Assembly (NCBI GenBank): GCA_011390085.1
Contig: JAABTB010000105.1
Span: 1 to 7,365 of the forward strand
Direction of reading: 5' to 3'
DNA from: Desulfobacula sp.
GTDB lineage: Bacteria; Desulfobacterota; Desulfobacteria; Desulfobacterales; Desulfobacteraceae
DNA: 7,365 nt
Numbering within the stretch: position 1 is the first letter of the stretch; each line of letters starts with the position of its first letter. The notes beneath the pieces were generated by a model, which saw nothing but the letters and a program-made list of their open reading frames with translations, ran no database searches and was not told the origin of the DNA. A program made the position numbers and the translations under genes. This document shows, one piece after another, positions 1 to 5,103 of this stretch.

Positions 1-939
1 ATGGCAGGGCTTGGCAATATTGCATTCAGAAGGCTTGTTTCGGAATTCGGGGGTTTTGGCCTTCTTTTTACAGGGATGTGCAACGCCAAAGCCATTCCCC
101 ATGAAAACCCCCGCACATCCTCGGTTTTTAAATGGCAGAAAGAAGAACTCGGCTATCTTGTCTGCCAGATCTTCGGCTCGGACCCCGAAAGCATGGCCGC
201 TGCTGCCGTACGCATCGAAAAAGAAGGCTTTTTCGGCGTGGATCTGAATTTCGGCTGCTCTGTTGCGGCAATCTGTAAAAAAGGATGTGGCGCTGCCCTG
301 TTAAAAAATCCCGAGCTTTCATCAAAAATTGTAAAAGCAGTTAGAGAAGCGGTGTCCATTCCTGTATTTGTTAAATTCAGGACAGGTTGGGAAAACAATT
401 CTCTATCTGCCGTTAATATGGCCATACGGTTTGAAGAAGCCGGGGCTGACGCCCTGACCTTCCATCCAAGGATTGCCCCGGACAGAAGGACCCGCCCGCC
501 CCAATGGGATATGATCCGGCTTGTTCAGGAAGCCGTCTCTATACCGGTATTCGGCAACGGAAACCTTTTTGAGGAAAAAGACGGAATCAAAATGATTCGG
601 CAGACCTCCTGCCAAGGACTGTCCATAGGCAGAATGGCGGTGGCAAGACCCTGGCTCTTCAGCCAGTGGACAAACCGGTTTATACCTGGAAATAATATTT
701 TCCATCAAACCGCCCTGAGGTTTTCACACCTTCTTCCGGATCACTTTGATGAGCCTTTTTCCGTAAGGCTATTTAAAAAATATGCCCCCTATTTCTGCGC
801 CAATTTTAAATTCGGACACCAATTGTTAAAAAAACTTATCCGTGCCCAAACCCTGGTTGATATCCGGAACAACCTGGCATCAATTTTTGAATCCAACCCG
901 GAAACCCTGTCAAGACCCAATATTAATTTATTCTTATAA
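1..939 (+). CDS. dus: tRNA-dihydrouridine synthase family protein (5' partial)
   Basis: FMN-dependent enzyme that reduces specific uridines of tRNA to dihydrouridine in the cytoplasm. The visible part is 312 residues. It opens with MAGLGNIAFRRLV, which matches the family's conserved N-terminal PMAGxTxxxFRRL strand. The ATG at base 1 is therefore an internal Met, and I infer that about 10-20 residues lie upstream of the window. The catalytic loop is present: NFGCSVAAICKKGCGAALL, with the proton-donor Cys at residue 86. Also visible are the FMN-contact Lys125 in VKFRTGW, His155 in TFHPR, and the C-terminal phosphate-binding stretch GNGN (185-188) to SIGRMAVARPWLF (208-220). Odd points: the usual HGRTRxQ segment reads HPRIAPDRRTRPPQW, and the usual CDG before GRG is CQG. 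The TIM barrel is certain and Dus is the best family. The subfamily (DusA, B or C) and target uridine cannot be told. Stop is TAA; no terminator is seen downstream. Confidence 0.9.
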   Translation: MAGLGNIAFRRLVSEFGGFGLLFTGMCNAKAIPHENPRTSSVFKWQKEELGYLVCQIFGSDPESMAAAAVRIEKEGFFGVDLNFGCSVAAICKKGCGAALLKNPELSSKIVKAVREAVSIPVFVKFRTGWENNSLSAVNMAIRFEEAGADALTFHPRIAPDRRTRPPQWDMIRLVQEAVSIPVFGNGNLFEEKDGIKMIRQTSCQGLSIGRMAVARPWLFSQWTNRFIPGNNIFHQTALRFSHLLPDHFDEPFSVRLFKKYAPYFCANFKFGHQLLKKLIRAQTLVDIRNNLASIFESNPETLSRPNINLFL

Positions 940-975
940 GTCTTAACTATTCAGATAATAATTTTCAAAATTTAT

Positions 976-992
976 TAAAATTTAGAATTTTA
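976..992. repeat. AT-only inverted repeat upstream of lysA promoter
   Basis: TAAAATT and AATTTTA arms of 7 bp flank a 3-base TAG spacer, ending three bases before the candidate -35 box. Related AAAATTT words recur at 967-973, 977-983 and 1035-1041. The stem contains no G or C and is too weak for a terminator. It could be an operator or an UP-element-like A/T tract, or chance in a very AT-rich gap. Confidence 0.3.
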
Positions 993-995
993 TTC

Positions 996-1024
996 TTGAC
1001 TCTGTTTAAATTTTGGACAATTAT
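996..1024 (+). promoter_or_regulatory. Possible sigma70 promoter for lysA
   Basis: TTGACT (996-1001; five of six matches to the -35 consensus), a 17-bp spacer, then AATTAT (1019-1024; four of six matches to TATAAT). A start near 1031 would give a leader of about 25 bases ahead of the lysA ATG. The AT-rich setting makes chance -10 matches common, so this is only plausible. Confidence 0.35.
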
Positions 1025-1045
1025 TCTAAATATTAAAATTTTATC

Positions 1046-1050
1046 GGAGA
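1046..1050 (+). promoter_or_regulatory. Ribosome binding site deciding the lysA start
   Basis: GGAGA five bases before the ATG at 1056. No comparable site precedes the alternative in-frame TTG at 996, which also coincides with the candidate -35 box. This selects 1056 as the start. Confidence 0.75.
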
Positions 1051-1055
1051 TCATC

Positions 1056-2327
1056 ATGAACTTAACCCCCCGGATACTGACCCAAATTGCAGGGACCTAT
1101 GGAACCCCAACCTATATTTACGACCTGGACCGGATCAAAGAAAGGTATCACTATTTCCAGGCGGCATTTCCATGGCCGGGACTGACCATCTGTTATGCCA
1201 TGAAAGCCAATTACAATCCCAGTGTTTTAAAAACCCTGCATTCCCTCGGCGCCTTCATCGACGCCGTCAGCCCGGGAGATTTATATATGGCAACGGCCTG
1301 CGGGTTTGATATTTCCCGGATCATATACACAGCCAATAATATGAAAGATTCCGAAGTCGATGAGGTCATGAAAACAGGAGTCCTCATGAATATCGGGTCT
1401 TTGTCCCGTCTTGAAAAATATGCCGTTCAATATCCGGGGACAAGGCTGTGCCTGCGTTTCAATCCGGATGTCGTGGATGGGGAACACGACAAAATCAAAA
1501 CCGGCGGGGATCTGACAAAATTCGGCATTCTGCTCGAAGACATAGATAAGGTCCTCAGAATTGTCAAAAAATATGGACTTAAAATTATAGGGCTCCATGA
1601 GCACACCGGATCAGGCCTGATCAAACCGGACTCCATCATAAATTCAATGAAAAACATCATGTCCGTTGCTGTAAAACATAATTTTCCCGACCTTGAATTC
1701 CTTGATTTCGGCGGCGGATTTAAGGTACCCTATGGCCCGGATGAAACGGAAATAGATTATAAACACATGGGGCGGGATATTATCGCTTTATTTTCAGACT
1801 TCTGCGATAGATACGGAAAAAAGCTCGCCCTTTATTTTGAGCCTGGAAAATTTCTTACGGCCACGGCAGGTTGCCTGCTGGTTGAGGTCAATACCATTAA
1901 AACCAATCGCAAAAAAACCATCTGTGGAACGGATTCAGGGTTCCCCCAGTTGATCCGCCCCATGTTTTATGACGCCTATCACCGTATTGAAAATGTCAGC
2001 AACCCAAAAGATGAAAAAATGGAATATGATATCTGTGGAAATATCTGCGAAACAGGGGACCTGTTTGCCAAAAGCAGAAGGATCAGCAGAATCAGGGAAG
2101 GAGACCTTCTCTCTATCAACGATGCCGGGGCTTATGGCTATGCCATGGGCGGGGTTTACAACCTTCGCCCCATGCCTGCAGAGGTTGTGATTGAAAACGG
2201 CCGGGTCAGGCTTTCCAGAAAAAGGCAGACATCACAGGCCCTTGTCCGCTCGATACTTGAGGAAAGCACTGAACTTTTCTCTGATCAGTTTAATACCCCT
2301 TCCGATGAAGCCTGTGTTCAAGCTTAG
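1056..2327 (+). CDS. lysA: Diaminopimelate decarboxylase
   Basis: Pyridoxal-phosphate enzyme (alanine racemase-like fold III) that decarboxylates meso-2,6-diaminopimelate to L-lysine, the last step of lysine synthesis, in the cytoplasm. The 423 residues match the usual 415-430. The N-terminal barrel carries the PLP Lys50 in YAMKAN, the HEHTGSG motif (181-187), the GGG phosphate loop (219-221) and EPGK (262-265, usually EPGR). The C-terminal beta domain carries LIRPMFYDAYH (299-309), the dimer-interface CETGD (331-335, Cys331), AGAY (357-360) and YNLRPMPAEV with Tyr368. These C-terminal motifs favour DAP decarboxylase over carboxynorspermidine, ornithine or arginine decarboxylases. The ATG at 1056 has a GGAGA site; the upstream TTG at 996 would add 20 hydrophobic residues atypical of the family. 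The small Cys-cluster gene overlaps or directly follows its end. No other lysine-pathway gene is in the window. Confidence 0.93.
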   Translation: MNLTPRILTQIAGTYGTPTYIYDLDRIKERYHYFQAAFPWPGLTICYAMKANYNPSVLKTLHSLGAFIDAVSPGDLYMATACGFDISRIIYTANNMKDSEVDEVMKTGVLMNIGSLSRLEKYAVQYPGTRLCLRFNPDVVDGEHDKIKTGGDLTKFGILLEDIDKVLRIVKKYGLKIIGLHEHTGSGLIKPDSIINSMKNIMSVAVKHNFPDLEFLDFGGGFKVPYGPDETEIDYKHMGRDIIALFSDFCDRYGKKLALYFEPGKFLTATAGCLLVEVNTIKTNRKKTICGTDSGFPQLIRPMFYDAYHRIENVSNPKDEKMEYDICGNICETGDLFAKSRRISRIREGDLLSINDAGAYGYAMGGVYNLRPMPAEVVIENGRVRLSRKRQTSQALVRSILEESTELFSDQFNTPSDEACVQA

Positions 2328-2682
2328 AGATATGATTCCGGATCTGATAGGGTTTAAATGCCTTAAATGTGGTGCCTGCTGCCGTCAGGAAGGATATGTC
2401 CGTCTTGAAAAAAATGAGGCCGACATCATCTCCGCATTTCTTTCAATGGATGTCCGTCATTTTATTGAAACCTGCACGATTCTCACAAGAGATAGACTAG
2501 GCCTGTCCTTAAAGGAAAAAGAAAACGGAGAATGCCTGTTTCTGAACGATAACGGCTGCCGTATTAATGCGGTGAAACCCCGGCAATGTCTTGAATTCCC
2601 TGTCAAATGGAAATTCAAGGATTTTGAGCACATCTGCGCCTGGGCCATTCAATCGTCAAAAAAGATTAAAGACCGAGAATAG
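2305..2682 (+). CDS. YkgJ-family cysteine-cluster protein (CxxCxxCC)
   Basis: Small soluble protein of about 125 residues with the zinc/iron-chelating CxxCxxCC signature. CLKCGACC lies near the N terminus, followed by GYVRL. A second Cys group sits in GECLFLNDNGCRINAVKPRQCLEFPVKW, and a last Cys in HICAWA. The family (Pfam YkgJ / CxxCxxCC) is presumed to bind a metal or an Fe-S cluster; its cellular role is unknown. There are two candidate starts. ATG 2305 lies inside the lysA end (23-bp overlap, no clear ribosome binding site). ATG 2332 lies 4 bases past the lysA stop with only AGAGA very close to it and would give 116 residues. Either start keeps all Cys. The tight junction implies co-transcription and coupled translation with lysA. 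The 3' end overlaps the convergent 98-residue gene by 17 bp. Confidence 0.85.
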   Translation: MKPVFKLRDMIPDLIGFKCLKCGACCRQEGYVRLEKNEADIISAFLSMDVRHFIETCTILTRDRLGLSLKEKENGECLFLNDNGCRINAVKPRQCLEFPVKWKFKDFEHICAWAIQSSKKIKDRE

Positions 2683-2962
2683 CCAAGCCTTCTTCAAGCT
2701 CAAAATAGGGTTTCAGGTCATAGCTATACCCGGGTACGCCAAAATATATGGCCAGGCTTTCCCCGATGGCCTTTAGCCCTTCTGCCAGCCGGCTGTTGTC
2801 CAGCTCATAAAATGTGATGGAATTCATACCGCCCGTCATGCTGGAAGAAACATAGGGACCTCTTTTGGTCAGAAACTCCGGCAAAACAGGTGCTTTGAGG
2901 TAGCGTCTTGCAATTTCCTTGGTGCTTTCAGGGGGATAACTGACATTTGAAATAATGATCAT
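2666..2962 (-). CDS. Small conserved-type protein of unknown function, Dabb/EthD-like fold suspected
   Basis: A 98-residue protein with no signal peptide or membrane segment. The apparent secondary structure order is a strand (IIISNVSY), a helix (12-24), a strand around GPYVSSSM, a strand SITFYEL, a helix (56-73), a strand GYSYDLKPYF and a final helix. This resembles the ferredoxin-like alpha-beta barrel of small dimeric Dabb/EthD-type proteins. That is inference from pattern, not a recognised family. I do not know its function. Reality is supported by a strong AAGGAG ribosome binding site six bases before the ATG and a perfect TTGACA box upstream. It is convergent with the Cys-cluster gene (17-bp 3' overlap) and divergent from yedF. 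It has no Cys and no obvious catalytic motif. Confidence 0.8.
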   Translation of the reverse strand: MIIISNVSYPPESTKEIARRYLKAPVLPEFLTKRGPYVSSSMTGGMNSITFYELDNSRLAEGLKAIGESLAIYFGVPGYSYDLKPYFELEEGLAILGL

Positions 2963-2968
2963 GGACTT

Positions 2969-2974
2969 CTCCTT
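2969..2974 (-). promoter_or_regulatory. Ribosome binding site of the 98-residue gene
   Basis: AAGGAG on the minus strand, six bases before the ATG at 2962. It is the main evidence that this short reading frame is translated from that start. Confidence 0.8.
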
Positions 2975-3006
2975 TTGAATCGATGATGGTGGCTCCTATA
3001 AGAAAA

Positions 3007-3035
3007 ATATTTCCATATATGACCTTGGCTGTCAA
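3007..3035 (-). promoter_or_regulatory. Possible sigma70 promoter for the 98-residue gene
   Basis: On the minus strand, a perfect TTGACA (3035-3030), a 17-bp spacer and AAATAT (3012-3007, a weak -10 with three of six matches). Transcription would start near 3000, giving a leader of about 38 bases containing the AAGGAG site. The -35 is convincing; the -10 is poor, so a partner activator or another -10 is possible. Confidence 0.4.
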
Positions 3036-3106
3036 ATCATTTTAAATGCCGGCTTTGAATATCCGGATTTTCAATAATGAATTTGATTTCTATTGGATAT
3101 TGCGAT

Positions 3107-3135
3107 TTGACGAAGCAGAGGAGACTTCATACAAT
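3107..3135 (+). promoter_or_regulatory. Sigma70-type promoter for yedF
   Basis: TTGACG (3107-3112; five of six), exactly 17 bp, then TACAAT (3130-3135; five of six). The start would be near 3142, about 20 bases before the yedF ATG, so the leader contains little beyond the AAGGAG site. It lies inside the N-terminal extension that an upstream ATG at 3046 would create, which argues against that start. Confidence 0.7.
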
Positions 3136-3150
3136 TCCATTATTAAAAAT

Positions 3151-3156
3151 AAGGAG
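3151..3156 (+). promoter_or_regulatory. Ribosome binding site deciding the yedF start
   Basis: AAGGAG lies three bases before ATG 3160 and six before the adjacent in-frame ATG 3163. The spacing favours 3163; the two starts differ by one Met. Confidence 0.75.
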
Positions 3157-3162
3157 CGTATG

Positions 3163-3780
3163 ATGCTAAAAGACACGATTGACTGCCGGGGGCTTCAATG
3201 CCCGGAACCGGTACTGAAAACAAAAAAATACCTGGAAGCAGATGCTGCCGTTGAAATAGAGGTCATTGTCGATAATGATGCGGCCGTTGAAAATGTCAGC
3301 CGGTTTCTGAATTTCCAGGGATTCAACGTCTCTGTTGAATCGAATGGAGGCGTTTCAACGGTTTCAGGCCGGAGGGACCCGGAAAACGCAAAAAAGCTTG
3401 AAGGCCGTCCGGAATCCATAAAAATCAAGAAAAAATCCGACCACCCAAAAATCCTCGTCATGATCTCCTCCCGGAATATGGGAAAAGGGGATGACGATCT
3501 CGGACAAAAACTCATGGTCAATTTTATAAAAACCCTGAAAGAGATGGGAACTGATCTCTGGAGAATCGTGTTTGTTAATGACGGTGTAAAATTTGCCGTA
3601 AAGGACTCGGCAATTCTGAATGAACTCATGGAATTGGAATCCTCCGGGGTCAGTATCCTGGTCTGCGGGGCCTGCCTGACGCATTTTAATTTACTGGAAG
3701 AAAAAAAGGCGGGGGAAACCACCAATATGCTGGATGTTGTCACCTCCATGCAATTGGCCGACAAGGTGATCAATTTCTGA
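3163..3780 (+). CDS. yedF: YedF-type sulfurtransferase-like selenium metabolism protein
   Basis: A 205-residue cytoplasmic protein with two domains. Residues 1-70 are a TusA/SirA-like domain with DCRGLQCPEPVL: Cys8 and the CPxP motif Cys13-Pro14-Glu15-Pro16, the persulfide (or perselenide) carrying site of TusA proteins. A charged linker (70-95) leads to a DsrE-like domain (96-205) with ISSRNMGKGDDDLGQKLM, FVNDGVKFAV, VCGACLTHFNL (Cys168, Cys171) and AGETTNML. This architecture is that of the family named selenium metabolism protein YedF, known to occur together with SelD in selenium-using genomes. Its exact reaction is not established; handling of reactive sulfur or selenium is the likely role. 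The start rests on the AAGGAG site and a good promoter just upstream. An in-frame ATG at 3046 would add 39 non-conserved residues across the promoter. Stop is TGA followed shortly by TAA, so no selenocysteine readthrough. It is single, not in an operon here, and convergent with the SPOR gene 39 bp away. Confidence 0.9.
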   Translation: MLKDTIDCRGLQCPEPVLKTKKYLEADAAVEIEVIVDNDAAVENVSRFLNFQGFNVSVESNGGVSTVSGRRDPENAKKLEGRPESIKIKKKSDHPKILVMISSRNMGKGDDDLGQKLMVNFIKTLKEMGTDLWRIVFVNDGVKFAVKDSAILNELMELESSGVSILVCGACLTHFNLLEEKKAGETTNMLDVVTSMQLADKVINF

Positions 3781-3819
3781 TTTTAAAATTTCAAGATCTC
3801 CATCGGCAAATCTTCAGAC

Positions 3820-5103
3820 TCACTTATTGGTGACAAAAAAATCATCAATGATTTTTTGCTGTTTTAAGTGCTGACCGAAGCTGTCGGCGCTTTTTTTATC
3901 CGCAAATTCAGAAACCCGGACCACAAACCAGGTTTTCCCCCCGCCATCCACCTTTTTCACGGTTGCCTCAATGTCCTTTTCCTTCAGATTGTTCACATAA
4001 ATATCGGCAAATTCCTTTTTCAGATATGCCGAAACCTGTATGGTAAAAGGCTTGACCACGCGGATATCTATTTTTTCCACTATTTTTTCAGCAGGTGGAG
4101 GATTCGGCTTAACCATATGGGATATGGTATTCATGATGAAAGCCGTAAGGCAAATCGAAACAAATCCCAGAAACCCTATTTTAAGATAGGATTGAGCCTT
4201 TTCATGCTCTTTGATAAATCCATACACCCGATGAACCGATAAAATCAGAAAACTGAAAACAGAGCCGGCACTGCCGGCTAAAAATTGAATTAAACCGATT
4301 GCTCTTTCTGAAACCGCCCGAATATATTTTCCAATCTCAATCTTCTGTTTTATCTTGGCTTTCTTGACCGGTTTTATTATCGGCTGGGAATAGGGCTTTT
4401 GCTTTTCAAGGGTTTCGCCGGGGTCAGCAAGTGCAGAACCTGCTATAGGGTAAGCCTTTGCAAAGGAAGGGGGTTTTTGCTCAAGCGGATACATTTTTTT
4501 TGCAGCATAATCCCTCTTTCCGGATTTCTGAAAAATATCCGACACCCGTTCAGACATGGGTTTATGGGTATAATAGGTTTCGGCAAGCAAGGTTAGAACC
4601 TCCTGATCGAGAGCGCTGAGCTTCCGGGATGTCTGCACCTGTCTGAGCCAGCGCTCCGCCATGGCTTCATCGGCTGGATTCATTTTTAAATACATGGCGG
4701 TGGCCAGATTAAAATTCTCATTTCCAATTGATGTATTCAGTTTGAACCTTGCGATGGCGCCGGATATTCGCCGGCTTGTCCGTCTTGCGGAAAACAATCC
4801 GAAAAGAAAGGTATCATAAAACCTTAAGGTCCTGGTATATTTTTTTTCGGCCTTGGTGTTTAATCCGGCCCTCTCCAAGGCCTGGGCTTCTTTAATAAGA
4901 TTGGCCACAACCTTTTTCCCGGCCATATCCATTAAAAGCCCGAGCAACAGGATAAAACCGGCCACCATGAACCATAAGGGCCCAATCGGATTGATATCCG
5001 GAAAAATTTTTGTAATTCCGGATATCAGATAAAACCCCAGCGGGATAAAAAAAAGAGCGGTAATCCAGAGCCAAACACCTATATTTCTTAAGATCCGGAT
5101 CAT
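3820..5103 (-). CDS. Membrane protein with C-terminal SPOR domain
   Basis: 427 residues. Two N-terminal membrane segments (about 9-30 and 40-60) follow a positively charged MIRILR. Next comes a long K/R-rich, largely helical region (62-265) with TPR-like helix pairs (KEAQALERAGLNTKAEKKYTR) and a Pro/Lys-rich stretch (205-250). A hydrophobic but Ser/Gly-rich segment follows (266-290), then a clear membrane segment (308-326), a Pro linker, and a SPOR domain (351-425) starting FTIQVSAY and including WFVVRVSEF. SPOR domains bind peptidoglycan stripped of peptides at division sites, so the C terminus should be periplasmic. It is not an obvious FtsN or DedD orthologue. Its ATG shares one base with the PBP stop (TAATG), with only a weak GGGATGA site, implying coupled translation. 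The gene also contains a perfect inverted repeat early in its reading frame. Role inferred: envelope or division factor acting with the PBP. Confidence 0.85.
   Translation of the reverse strand: MIRILRNIGVWLWITALFFIPLGFYLISGITKIFPDINPIGPLWFMVAGFILLLGLLMDMAGKKVVANLIKEAQALERAGLNTKAEKKYTRTLRFYDTFLFGLFSARRTSRRISGAIARFKLNTSIGNENFNLATAMYLKMNPADEAMAERWLRQVQTSRKLSALDQEVLTLLAETYYTHKPMSERVSDIFQKSGKRDYAAKKMYPLEQKPPSFAKAYPIAGSALADPGETLEKQKPYSQPIIKPVKKAKIKQKIEIGKYIRAVSERAIGLIQFLAGSAGSVFSFLILSVHRVYGFIKEHEKAQSYLKIGFLGFVSICLTAFIMNTISHMVKPNPPPAEKIVEKIDIRVVKPFTIQVSAYLKKEFADIYVNNLKEKDIEATVKKVDGGGKTWFVVRVSEFADKKSADSFGQHLKQQKIIDDFFVTNK
4992..5027. repeat. Perfect 12-bp inverted repeat inside the SPOR gene
   Basis: Arms TGATATCCGGAA (4992-5003) and TTCCGGATATCA (5016-5027) are exact reverse complements separated by 12 bases. 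The repeat sits 77-112 nt downstream of the SPOR ATG, in the loop between the first two membrane segments. The mRNA could form a stem there. It may equally reflect the abundance of ATCCGG words in this DNA. Confidence 0.6.

Noticed and set aside
996..1055. TTG start giving lysA 20 extra N-terminal residues
   Set aside because: No ribosome binding site, residues unlike the family, and the TTG coincides with a -35 box; ATG 1056 has GGAGA at good spacing.
940..1055. Lysine riboswitch ahead of lysA
   Set aside because: The gap is 116 bases, nearly all A/T, and lacks the length and G/C-rich helices of that riboswitch.
3046..3162. Longer yedF N terminus from ATG 3046
   Set aside because: It would translate across a good promoter, has no ribosome binding site, and the extension is not TusA-like.
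3195..3773. 192-residue minus-strand reading frame opposite yedF
   Set aside because: Ser/Phe/Thr-rich shadow of the yedF coding frame with no start signal or recognisable domain.
3781..3819. Terminator between the convergent yedF and SPOR genes
   Set aside because: Only a 5-bp AAGAT/ATCTT stem and a TTTTAAAA palindrome; no GC-rich stem with a following T run on either strand.
3778..3822. Selenocysteine readthrough at the TGA ending yedF or the SPOR gene
   Set aside because: Both are followed at once by another in-frame stop (TGA TTT TAA; TGA GTC TGA), and both proteins are full length.
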